DNA from: Rhodoplanes serenus
GTDB lineage: Bacteria > Pseudomonadota > Alphaproteobacteria > Rhizobiales > Xanthobacteraceae
Assembly (NCBI GenBank): GCA_945893145.1
Contig: CAMDDZ010000054.1
Location: 1-38,973, forward strand
DNA: 38,973 nucleotides
Direction of reading: 5' to 3'
Positions 32,498 to 38,973 of this stretch are shown here, piece after piece. The notes beneath the pieces were generated by a model. The model made no database searches. It saw only the letters and a program-made list of their open reading frames with translations, and was not told where the DNA came from. Every line of letters starts with the position of its first letter. Positions within the stretch are counted from its first letter, which is position 1. A program made the position numbers and the translations under genes.

Positions 32498-33522
32498 GGA
32501 GCCTCCTGCTCGATGGCGTCTCGCGGCGAGTGTGGATCGCGCTCGGTGTGACGCTCGCCGTGCTCTTGATCGCGCCGCTGATCGTCAACGATTACCTGCT
32601 GACGATCCTCATTTTGATCCTGTACTTCGCCTACACGGCGCAGGCCTGGAACATTATGATGGGCTTCGCCGGTCAGCTCTCGCTTGGCCACGCGCTCTAT
32701 GTGGGGCTCGGCGCCTACACGACTGCGGCGCTCTACGTTCACTTCGGCCTCTCGCCGTGGCTCGGACTGCCCGTCGCGGTGATAGTTTCCGCGCTGACTG
32801 GTGCCTGTATCGGCTTTCTGGCCTTTCGGTTTCGCGTCGCCGGCGTCTATTTCGCGATCCTGACCATCGCGTTCGCCGAGTTTGCCCGCATCGGCTTCGA
32901 CCATTTCGGCTGGGTCAACGGATCGAGCGGCCTGTTCCTGCCGGTTGCGAACTACACCCAGAGCGACCTTTGGAATCTGCGCGGCAAGCCGGTGATGTTT
33001 TATTACGTGCTGCTGTTCTTCACGGTCGCTGCTCTCGCGCTGTGCCACGCGCTGCTGCGCAGCCGCGCCGGCTATTTCTGGCAGGCGATCCGCGAGGACG
33101 AGGAGGCCGCCCGCTCGCTCGGCATCGATACGTTCCGCTACAAAATGTATGCGGTCGTGCTGTCCGCCGGCATGACCTCGGTGGCGGGCGTGTTCTTTGC
33201 GTTCTACTACAACAACCTGTTTCCCGAGCAGGTGTTCAGTATCTCGCGCTCGGTCGAGCTTATTCTCGCGCCGGTGATCGGCGGCGTCGGCACGCTGATC
33301 GGGCCGATTGTCGGCGCCTTCCTGCTCACCGGATTGGCTGAGGTGATTTGGGAGTTCTTAAACGCCTTCGGCTTCGATCCGCCCGGCGCCAAGCAGGTGT
33401 TCTACGGCATTTGCCTGCTCTTCGTGGTTGTGCTGCTGCCGGACGGCGTATGGCCGCCGCTGTCGCGCGCGCTCGGGCTCGCCGAGCGTCCTGACGCGCC
33501 CGACGACAAGCCGGAGGCGTGA
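32494..33522 (+). CDS. livM: ABC transporter permease, LivM type
   Basis: This 342-residue partner permease contains YFAYTAQAWNIMMGFAGQLS and LGHALYVGLGAYTTAALYVH, the conserved LivM signature around helix 2, then FRVAGVYFAILTIAFAEFA, DEEAARSLGIDTFRYKM (cytoplasmic coupling loop) and VIGGVGTLIGPIVGAFLL. The start overlaps the preceding stop (ATGA), and its stop is two bases before the LivG-type ATPase. Confidence 0.95.
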   Translation: MRSLLLDGVSRRVWIALGVTLAVLLIAPLIVNDYLLTILILILYFAYTAQAWNIMMGFAGQLSLGHALYVGLGAYTTAALYVHFGLSPWLGLPVAVIVSALTGACIGFLAFRFRVAGVYFAILTIAFAEFARIGFDHFGWVNGSSGLFLPVANYTQSDLWNLRGKPVMFYYVLLFFTVAALALCHALLRSRAGYFWQAIREDEEAARSLGIDTFRYKMYAVVLSAGMTSVAGVFFAFYYNNLFPEQVFSISRSVELILAPVIGGVGTLIGPIVGAFLLTGLAEVIWEFLNAFGFDPPGAKQVFYGICLLFVVVLLPDGVWPPLSRALGLAERPDAPDDKPEA

Positions 33523-33523
33523 A

Positions 33524-34249
33524 ATGGCCGTGCTCCTCGAAATCGCAAACGTATCGAAGAGCTTCAGCGGCTTGCGCGCGGTCTCCGATGTGACCTTCGG
33601 AGTGCCCGAAGGTTCAATCTTTGCGGTGATAGGGCCCAATGGCGCCGGCAAGACCACGCTGTTCAACATGATCGCGGGGGTGTTCGCGCCGAATAGCGGC
33701 ACCATCAGCTTTGCGGGCCAGCGGATCGATGGCCGAACGCCCGATGAAATCTGCCGCCGCGGCATTGGGCGCACGTTCCAGCTGGTGCGGCCGTTCCCGA
33801 CGCTGACCGTCGAGGACAACGTCATCGTCGGCGCGCTGCTGCGCCAGCCGGACGTGCCGGCGGCGACCAAGCGGGCGCGGGAGGTGCTCCGCCAGCTCGA
33901 TCTGTTCGACAAGCGCGCGCAGCTCGCCTCGAAGCTGACGCTGCCGGACCGCAAGCGGCTCGAAGTCGCGCGTGCGCTCGCGACCGAGCCAAGGTTGCTT
34001 CTGCTCGACGAGGTGATGGCGGGGTTGCGGCCGACCGAGACCGATCGGATCGTCGAGATCCTCAAAAAAATCAACCGCGATACCGGCCTTACCATTCTGC
34101 TGATCGAGCACGTCATGCGCGCCGTGAACTCGCTCGCCTCGCGGGTGCTGGTGCTGCATCACGGTGCGGCGATTGCCGAAGGCACGCCCGAGGCGATCGT
34201 GCGCGAACCGGCGGTGGTGGAGTCCTATCTCGGCGTGGAGGCGGTGTGA
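33524..34249 (+). CDS. livG: ABC transporter ATPase, LivG type, with unusual signature motif
   Basis: This 241-residue ATPase has Walker A GPNGAGKTT (37-45), Q-loop region RTFQLVRPFPTLTV, Walker B LLLLDEVMAGL, and the H-loop IEHVMRAV. The ABC signature, usually LSGGQ or LPYGxQ in LivG, reads LTLPDRK (138-144). The Walker B proline of DEP is also replaced (DEV). Both changes occur in a recognisable LivG subgroup as far as I recall, so they need not mean loss of function. The ATG at 33524 has GGAGG upstream. Confidence 0.93.
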   Translation: MAVLLEIANVSKSFSGLRAVSDVTFGVPEGSIFAVIGPNGAGKTTLFNMIAGVFAPNSGTISFAGQRIDGRTPDEICRRGIGRTFQLVRPFPTLTVEDNVIVGALLRQPDVPAATKRAREVLRQLDLFDKRAQLASKLTLPDRKRLEVARALATEPRLLLLDEVMAGLRPTETDRIVEILKKINRDTGLTILLIEHVMRAVNSLASRVLVLHHGAAIAEGTPEAIVREPAVVESYLGVEAV

Positions 34250-34953
34250 TGCTGACCGTCGAGGATCTCGACGTGTTCCACGGCGACGCCCGCGCGCTTG
34301 ACGGCGTGTCGCTGACCGTAGAGGAGGGCGCGATCGTTGCCGTCGTCGGTGCGAACGGCGCCGGTAAGACCTCGCTGATCCGCACCATCGCCGGCATGTA
34401 TCGCCCTGCGCGCGGCCGCATCCAGCTGCGCGGCGCCGATATCGCCGGATTGCCATCGCACCGCGTCTGCAATCTCGGCATCGGGCAGGTGGCCGAGGGC
34501 CGTCAGGTGTTCCCAACGCTGACGGTGGCTGAGAATTTGGAGATGGGCGCGTTGCTGCCGCGGGCGCGCGCGCATCGGGTCACCAATCTCGACCGCGTCT
34601 ATGCGCTGTTTCCCCGTCTCTCTGAACGCGCCAGCCAAGCGGCCGGCACGCTTTCGGGCGGCGAGCAACAAATGCTGGCAATCGGCCGCTGCCTGATGGG
34701 GCAGCCTGATCTGGTGATGTTCGATGAACCGTCGCTCGGTCTGGCGCCCGCGGTGGTGAAGACCGTGCTGCAAACCATCCACGAGCTCAATCGCGAGGGC
34801 CTGACCTGCGTGCTGGTCGAGCAGAACGTCGCGGTGTCGCTCAAGCTCGCGAGCCGCGCCTATGTGCTGGAAAACGGCCGTATCACGCTGTCCGGCACCG
34901 GCGCTGAACTGCTGGCCGATGACCGGGTGCGGAAAGCGTATCTCGGGATGTGA
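34249..34953 (+). CDS. livF: ABC transporter ATPase, LivF type
   Basis: This 234-residue ATPase completes the transporter: MLTVEDLDVFHGDARALDGV, Walker A GANGAGKTS, signature LSGGEQQMLAIGRCL, Walker B LVMFDEPSLGLAP, and VEQNVAVSLKLASRAYVLENG. The canonical signature contrasts with the divergent one in its partner. The start codon shares a base with the preceding stop (TGATG). Confidence 0.95.
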   Translation: MLTVEDLDVFHGDARALDGVSLTVEEGAIVAVVGANGAGKTSLIRTIAGMYRPARGRIQLRGADIAGLPSHRVCNLGIGQVAEGRQVFPTLTVAENLEMGALLPRARAHRVTNLDRVYALFPRLSERASQAAGTLSGGEQQMLAIGRCLMGQPDLVMFDEPSLGLAPAVVKTVLQTIHELNREGLTCVLVEQNVAVSLKLASRAYVLENGRITLSGTGAELLADDRVRKAYLGM

Positions 34954-34966
34954 CCTTTAGCGGCGC

Positions 34967-35203
34967 CTAACGCCAGCGCAGGGCCTCCACCCGGAGCGCC
35001 AGCGGCATTTGCGGGAACGACTGGCGCAGCTCCCGGAGCGTTTCGGCGGCCGACTTCTGGCCGGTGGGCCGCAGCAGGTCCGCCATGGCGCGGGCGAGCT
35101 CGGTCTCGGAGCGGCCGGTCATGTGCGACGGCGCGATGGTGACATCGCCGAGCGGGAGGGGGTCTTCGATCCTGATCGTTTGTGCGGCGGAGGGGACGGA
35201 CAT
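34967..35203 (-). CDS. Small protein of unknown function, probable general-stress gene
   Basis: This is a 78-residue protein I do not recognise. It begins MSVPSAAQTIRIEDPLPLGD and ends with a helical, basic segment (ELARAMADLLRPTG, AAETLRELRQSFPQMPLALR). It has no signal peptide, no membrane segment and no cysteine. The start is supported by GGAG seven bases upstream and, independently, by a perfect EcfG-type promoter whose CGTT lies 27 bases before the ATG. The gene is convergent with livF (13-base gap) and separated from the FAH gene by a strong terminator, so it is its own transcription unit. A longer frame reaching 35359 would run through that terminator and is rejected. Confidence 0.75.
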   Translation of the reverse strand: MSVPSAAQTIRIEDPLPLGDVTIAPSHMTGRSETELARAMADLLRPTGQKSAAETLRELRQSFPQMPLALRVEALRWR

Positions 35204-35230
35204 GAGCGGCTCCGGTTGCGGACTGCAACC

Positions 35231-35255
35231 AACGCCGGACCCATCGCACGGTTCC
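35231..35255 (-). promoter_or_regulatory. EcfG-type (general stress) promoter of the 78-residue protein
   Basis: On the minus strand the sequence is GGAAC (35255-35251), a 16-base spacer, then CGTT (35234-35231) followed by GG. It has the same sequence, spacing and -10 extension (CGTTGG) as the csbD promoter. Confidence 0.75.
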
Positions 35256-35291
35256 GTTACGGCCGCATGACGGTCGTGTTCCAGCCAAAGA

Positions 35292-35322
35292 AAAAGCCCG
35301 CCGGCAGAACCGGCGGGCTTTT
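35292..35322 (-). terminator. Strong Rho-independent terminator of the FAH-family gene
   Basis: A 13-bp perfect stem (AAAAGCCCGCCGG with CCGGCGGGCTTTT) around a five-base loop, with T-runs on both strands, lies 38 bases after the stop at 35360. It could act in both directions, but only the minus-strand gene ends here. Next to it, TTCTGGATACC and TCTGGATACC occur as a short direct repeat (35322-35349). Confidence 0.92.
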
Positions 35323-35359
35323 CTGGATACCCACGCTTCTCTGGATACCTTTTGCGCAA

Positions 35360-36064
35360 TCAGCGCAGCGGCTGGCCGATCGTCACCGTCAGCTTGCCGA
35401 CGCCCTCGACCTCGCATTCGAGCTTGTCGCCCGCGACCGTCGCGGCGACGCCCGACGGCGTGCCCGTCATGATGATGTCGCCTGCGTCCAGCGCCACCAT
35501 TTCGGACAGCTTGGAGATGACCCCGGGCACGTCCCAGATCATCTGCGCGAGATCGCCGTCCTGGCGGATCTTGCCGTTGCACTTGAGCGTGATCTTGCCC
35601 TTCTTCGGATGGCCGATCCGGCTCACCGGCATCAGCGGTCCGCACGGCGCCGAGGCGTCGAACGCCTTGCCGACTTCCCATGGCCGCTTGAGGTCGCGCG
35701 AGGCGATCTGCAAGTCACGGCGGGTCAGGTCGATGCCGACGCCATAGCCCCAGACGCAGTCGAGCGCCTTGGCCTCGGGGATGTTGCGGCCGCCACTTTT
35801 CAGCGCCACCACCAGCTCGACCTCGTGATGCATGTCCTTGGTCAGTGACGGATAGGGCACCGTGCCGCCGTCCGGCACCACGGCATCGGCGGGCTTGGCG
35901 AAAAAGAACGGCGGCTCCTTCTCGTCCTGGCCCATCTCCTTGATGTGCTCGAGATAGTTGCGGCCGACACACCAGATCCGGCGGACCGGAAACAGGTCGG
36001 TGCTGCCCACGATCGCAAGGGCGGCCTGCGGCGGCGGCGGAATGACGTAGCGTTTGTCGCTCAT
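35360..36064 (-). CDS. Fumarylacetoacetate hydrolase (FAH) family protein
   Basis: This 234-residue protein has the FAH fold: RRIWCVGRNYLEHIKEMG, PPFFFAKPADAVVP, the metal-site acidic residues in HHEVELVVAL, YGVGIDLTRRDLQ, and MTGTPSGVA near the end. Members cleave C-C bonds in acyl-pyruvates or decarboxylate oxaloacetate-like acids, and some act late in aromatic degradation. The opening FPVRRIWCVGRN resembles fumarylpyruvate hydrolases of the gentisate pathway; that substrate is a guess, as no gentisate genes are nearby. It has its own promoter region and a strong terminator. Confidence 0.92.
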   Translation of the reverse strand: MSDKRYVIPPPPQAALAIVGSTDLFPVRRIWCVGRNYLEHIKEMGQDEKEPPFFFAKPADAVVPDGGTVPYPSLTKDMHHEVELVVALKSGGRNIPEAKALDCVWGYGVGIDLTRRDLQIASRDLKRPWEVGKAFDASAPCGPLMPVSRIGHPKKGKITLKCNGKIRQDGDLAQMIWDVPGVISKLSEMVALDAGDIIMTGTPSGVAATVAGDKLECEVEGVGKLTVTIGQPLR

Positions 36065-36159
36065 GGTCCCGTGATGACTTTCAGCTGAGAATTTCGATGA
36101 TTGTGGGTGGCTTGGCGGCTCGGCCCCGGACGAGCGCAGAGTTCAGATAACAGCATTGT

Positions 36160-36187
36160 TCGATAACATATGGGTTTGCGCCGTCAA
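36160..36187 (-). promoter_or_regulatory. Candidate housekeeping promoter of the FAH gene
   Basis: On the minus strand TTGACG (36187-36182), 16 bases, then TATCGA (36165-36160). The -10 is a poor match. The sequence TGTTATC occurs twice around it, 16 bases apart, a possible regulator site. Confidence 0.35.
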
Positions 36188-36210
36188 AGCACTCGTGACG
36201 CGTGCGGCGA

Positions 36211-38019
36211 TTACCCTGCGATCGGGATTGGCTCGTTGAGCGGCCCCTGCTCCTTGATCTGGAGGCGATAGAACGCCGCATAGCGCCCGCCCTTGCGCAG
36301 CAGTTCGTCGTGCCGGCCGGTCTCGACGATGCTGCCACCCTCGACCACCAGGATGCGGTCCGAATGGGTGATGGTGTGCAGGCGATGCGCGATGACAAGC
36401 GTGGTTCGCCCGCGGCACAGCCGCGCCATGGCATCCTGCACCAGTTGTTCGGATTCCGAATCGAGCGAGGCGGTGGCTTCATCGAGCAGGATGATTTGCG
36501 CATCCTTGATCAGCGCGCGCGCGATGGCGACCCGCTGGCGTTCGCCGCCCGAAAGCTGGGTGCCGCGCTCGCCGACCGGCGTGTCGTAGCCCTTCGGGAA
36601 TGCCTTGATGAATTCGTGGGCGTGCGCGGCCTTGGCGGCGGCGACGATCTCCTCTTCGGTCGCGCCCGGCCGGCCGATCGCGATGTTGTCGCGCACCGTG
36701 CCATGGAACAGAAACACGTCCTGGCCCACGTAAGAGATCTGCCGGCGCAGCGATGCCCGCGTGACATTGGCGATGTCCTGCCCGTCGATGGTGATCGAGC
36801 CGCTGTCCATCTCGTAGAACCGCAGCACGAGGTTGAGCGTGGTCGACTTGCCGCCGCCCGAGGGGCCAACCAGAGCCGTCACCTTGCCGGGCTCGGCGAC
36901 GAAACTCATGCCGCGCAGCACGGCTTCGCCGCTGCGGTAGGCGAAGTTCACATCCTTGAATTCCACCCGAGCGGTGGTGAGCGCGAGTGCCGGCTTGTTC
37001 TCATGCTCCGGCTCGGTCGGCGGATTGTCGATGATGTCATAGAGGATGCGAACGCCGACCAGGCCGGTGTTGAGATCGATATTCAGGCGCGCCAGCCGCT
37101 TGGCCGGCTCGTAGGCCAGCATGAAGGCGGCGAGATAGGAGAAGAACTGCCCCGGTGTTGCGCCGGTTTCCAGCACGCGGTAGCCGCCATAGACCAGCGC
37201 GATACCGACCGCGAAACCGCCGAGCGCTTCCATCAGCGGGCTCGCCCGCAACGCGACGCGGGCCCACTTGTTCGAATCGTTCTCAAACTCTGCGATGTTG
37301 GCGTCGAGACGCGCTCGCATCTGATCTTCGAGTGTGAAGGCCTTGACGGTGCGCACACCCTGCACCGTCTCCTGCATCGTCTCCATGATGCGAGTGGTGC
37401 CGTGGAACTGGCTCTTCGCGATGGCGTAGATGCGCCGGATCATCTTGCGCAGGATGGCAAATGCCGGGGGCACCACCACGAAGCTGAACAGCGACATGAC
37501 CGGATCCTGGTAGACCATCACGGTCACCAGTGCGATCAGCGATAGCAGATCGCGGCCGATCGATGTCACCAGCAGGTTGATGACCTGGCTCGCGGCGCTC
37601 GCGCCGGTGCTCAGCCGCGCCAGGAATTCGACCGAGTGATGCCGGGAGAAGAATTCGAGGTTCTGCTGGCTCAGCGACGAGAACATCCGCCGTTGGTTGT
37701 CCGCCACGATGCGATTGCCGATGCGCGCCATTTGCACCGCGGACATGTAGCTCGCGATCGCCTTCACCATGAACAGCACCGCGGTGACGATGGCGAGTAC
37801 GATGATGGCCTGCAGATTCTTATCGACGTAGGCCGCGTTGATGACGTTGCCGATCAGATAGGCGGTGAGGCCGGTCGCGCCCGCCGCAATCGCCATCAGG
37901 ACGCCGGCGATTGCATAATTTTTGCGCTGGCCGAACGCCTGTTCGGTCATCAGGCGATGAATCAGCGCAAGCGAGCTGTTGGGGTCTGCCAGCTTGGCCT
38001 TGAACTTCGATCCGAACAT
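36211..38019 (-). CDS. ABC exporter, fused membrane and ATPase domains (MsbA/multidrug-lipid type)
   Basis: This 602-residue half-transporter has six transmembrane helices (about 35-320, including AIAGVLMAIAAGATGLTAYLIG and LLSLIALVTVMVYQDPVMSL) with the linking FHGTTRIMETMQETVQGVRT cytoplasmic loop. The nucleotide-binding domain (about 355-590) has Walker A GPSGGGKST, Q-loop SYVGQDVFLF, signature LSGGERQRVAIARAL, Walker B IILLDEATASLDSES and H-loop VIAHRLHTI. It forms homodimers that export lipids, glycans or drugs. It lies directly after galE on the same strand with a 111-base gap, which could point to export of a galactose-containing glycan or lipid, but this is inference. Confidence 0.94.
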   Translation of the reverse strand: MFGSKFKAKLADPNSSLALIHRLMTEQAFGQRKNYAIAGVLMAIAAGATGLTAYLIGNVINAAYVDKNLQAIIVLAIVTAVLFMVKAIASYMSAVQMARIGNRIVADNQRRMFSSLSQQNLEFFSRHHSVEFLARLSTGASAASQVINLLVTSIGRDLLSLIALVTVMVYQDPVMSLFSFVVVPPAFAILRKMIRRIYAIAKSQFHGTTRIMETMQETVQGVRTVKAFTLEDQMRARLDANIAEFENDSNKWARVALRASPLMEALGGFAVGIALVYGGYRVLETGATPGQFFSYLAAFMLAYEPAKRLARLNIDLNTGLVGVRILYDIIDNPPTEPEHENKPALALTTARVEFKDVNFAYRSGEAVLRGMSFVAEPGKVTALVGPSGGGKSTTLNLVLRFYEMDSGSITIDGQDIANVTRASLRRQISYVGQDVFLFHGTVRDNIAIGRPGATEEEIVAAAKAAHAHEFIKAFPKGYDTPVGERGTQLSGGERQRVAIARALIKDAQIILLDEATASLDSESEQLVQDAMARLCRGRTTLVIAHRLHTITHSDRILVVEGGSIVETGRHDELLRKGGRYAAFYRLQIKEQGPLNEPIPIAG

Positions 38020-38107
38020 ACCGGCCTAACTGTTACGGGCGTTGCGGCTGGCTTACACCGGCCACGGCTCCGTGTTCCTTGCCCGTCGGGCCGGGATTTT
38101 TCAAGCT

Positions 38108-38123
38108 AAAACGCGATTTCGCG
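38108..38123 (-). terminator. Weak possible terminator after galE
   Basis: On the minus strand CGCG-AAAT-CGCG (a short 4-bp stem) is followed by TTTT, starting about eight bases after the galE stop. The stem is too short to be convincing. Confidence 0.3.
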
Positions 38124-38130
38124 GCTCGAC

Positions 38131-38973
38131 TTAGCCAGCCTGGCGTGCGGCCGGCTCGCTTTGCTCTGTCACCCGGCGTTCCCAGGTCAGGGCGTGGCCC
38201 ACGATGGTGGCGAGATCGTCGAATTGTGGGGTCCAGCCCAGCAGTTCGCGGATGCGCGCCGCGCCCGCGACAATCGACATCGGATCGCCCGGGCGCCGCG
38301 GCGCCATGCGAACCGGAAAATCGCGGCCGGCGGCATTGCGCACCGCCTCGATCACGTCCAGCACCGAATAGCCGCGGCCATAGCCGCAGTTGAGGACGGC
38401 GTTGGCGCCGCCCGAGCGCAGATGCCTCAGCGCTGCGAGGTGCGCGCGGGCCAAGTCAGTGACGTGGATGTAGTCGCGCACGCAGGTTCCATCGGGCGTC
38501 GGATAATCGGTGCCATAGACGTCGAGGCCCGGCCTGGAGCCGAGCGCCGTCTGCACCGCGACCTTGATGAGATGGGTGGCGTCCGGCGTCGATTGGCCGG
38601 TGCGCATCTTGGGGTCCGCGCCGGCGACGTTGAAGTAGCGCAGGATCACGTGGCCGAGCCCATGCGCCGCCGCAGCATCGCGCAGCATGATTTCGGTCAT
38701 CAACTTCGACCAGCCGTAGGGCGACACCGGAGCGGTCGGGGCGTCCTCGGACACCGGAACATGCGCCGGATTGCCATAAACCGCGGCGGTCGAGGAGAAG
38801 ATGAAATGTCGGACACCCGACTTAACCGCGGTCTCGATCAGCGCGCGCGAATTGGCCGTGTTGTTGCGGTAATAGCCGAGCGGATCGCGCACCGAATCCG
38901 GCACCACGATCGAGGCTGCGAAATGGATGATCGCATCGACCGAGTGCGAATCGATCAGTGAGGCGACCAGTGC
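38131..38973 (-). CDS. galE: UDP-glucose 4-epimerase, 5' end cut by window edge
   Basis: The C-terminal 280 residues of a GalE-type short-chain dehydrogenase are present; the frame is open to the edge (ALVASLIDSHSVDAIIHFAA), so roughly the first 55-60 residues with the NAD-binding GxxGxxG are missing. Visible features are FAASIVVPDSVRDPLGYYRN, FIFSSTAAVYGNP with the catalytic Ser/Thr, the YxxxK pair in SPYGWSKLMTE, RYFNVAGADP, GTDYPTPDGTCVRDYIHVTD and CGYGRGYSVLDVI. It interconverts UDP-glucose and UDP-galactose for surface polysaccharides. The GTG at 38907 is not the true start. Confidence 0.96.
   Translation of the reverse strand, partial: ALVASLIDSHSVDAIIHFAASIVVPDSVRDPLGYYRNNTANSRALIETAVKSGVRHFIFSSTAAVYGNPAHVPVSEDAPTAPVSPYGWSKLMTEIMLRDAAAAHGLGHVILRYFNVAGADPKMRTGQSTPDATHLIKVAVQTALGSRPGLDVYGTDYPTPDGTCVRDYIHVTDLARAHLAALRHLRSGGANAVLNCGYGRGYSVLDVIEAVRNAAGRDFPVRMAPRRPGDPMSIVAGAARIRELLGWTPQFDDLATIVGHALTWERRVTEQSEPAARQAG

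Noticed and set aside
35020..35060. GGAAC followed by CGTT on the plus strand inside the 78-residue gene
   Set aside because: The spacer is 20 bases, outside the 16-17 range, and no gene follows on that strand.

Overview
The window is a GC-rich, densely packed chromosomal segment from an alphaproteobacterium, most likely a Hyphomicrobiales (Rhizobiales) member of the Bradyrhizobium/Pseudolabrys kind. The evidence is the gene content (urtABCDE next to urease genes, Ku with a three-domain LigD, TAXI-type TRAP transport, EcfG-type promoters) and the codon usage. I see no tRNA, rRNA, insertion sequence, phage gene or CRISPR array. The species-level guess is inference.

Layout. (1) 1-2783, minus strand: an ethanolamine ammonia-lyase reactivase (EutA-like) with histidine-rich ends, overlapping a periplasmic binding protein gene; the operon runs off the left edge. 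(2) 2803-8463: a stress and DNA-repair block. csbD and a DUF892/YciE gene are divergent, followed by an orphan FATGY-type single-domain response regulator, the ku-ligD operon (bacterial NHEJ), and a homologue of the Anabaena sensory rhodopsin transducer. Four transcription units here carry GGAAC-N16/17-(C/T)GTT promoters, the signature of the alphaproteobacterial general stress sigma factor EcfG. (3) 8478-11257, minus strand: DUF6494 and S10 carboxypeptidase, then a DUF1932 dehydrogenase. (4) 11258-24102: urea import and hydrolysis. A near-consensus sigma-54 promoter precedes urtABCDE-ureDAB-GFA-ureC. Two minus-strand genes (DUF2147, cupin) separate this from ureEFG. (5) 24099-29622: an enoyl-CoA hydratase, then a TAXI TRAP transporter with an amidase. 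(6) 29619-34953: a MarR regulator divergent from a complete branched-chain-amide/amino-acid type ABC transporter (livKHMGF-like), with a palindromic operator between them. (7) 34967-38973, minus strand: a small unknown protein with its own EcfG-type promoter, an FAH-family hydrolase with a strong terminator, an ABC exporter, and a galE cut by the right edge.

How the genes fit together. The urt and ure genes form a nitrogen-scavenging pathway: high-affinity urea uptake, nickel-urease subunits and metallocentre chaperones, probably switched on by nitrogen limitation through RpoN/NtrC. The left block looks like part of the general stress regulon. The most novel single prediction is that the 78-residue unknown protein at 34967-35203 belongs to the same regulon, because it has a perfect GGAAC-N16-CGTT element at the same distance from its start codon. 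Other oddities are a histidine-rich EutA, an extra membrane block inside UrtC, an in-frame palindromic repeat in UreF, a GFA gene wedged between ureB and ureC, and stable hairpins placed just after each of three solute-binding-protein genes.
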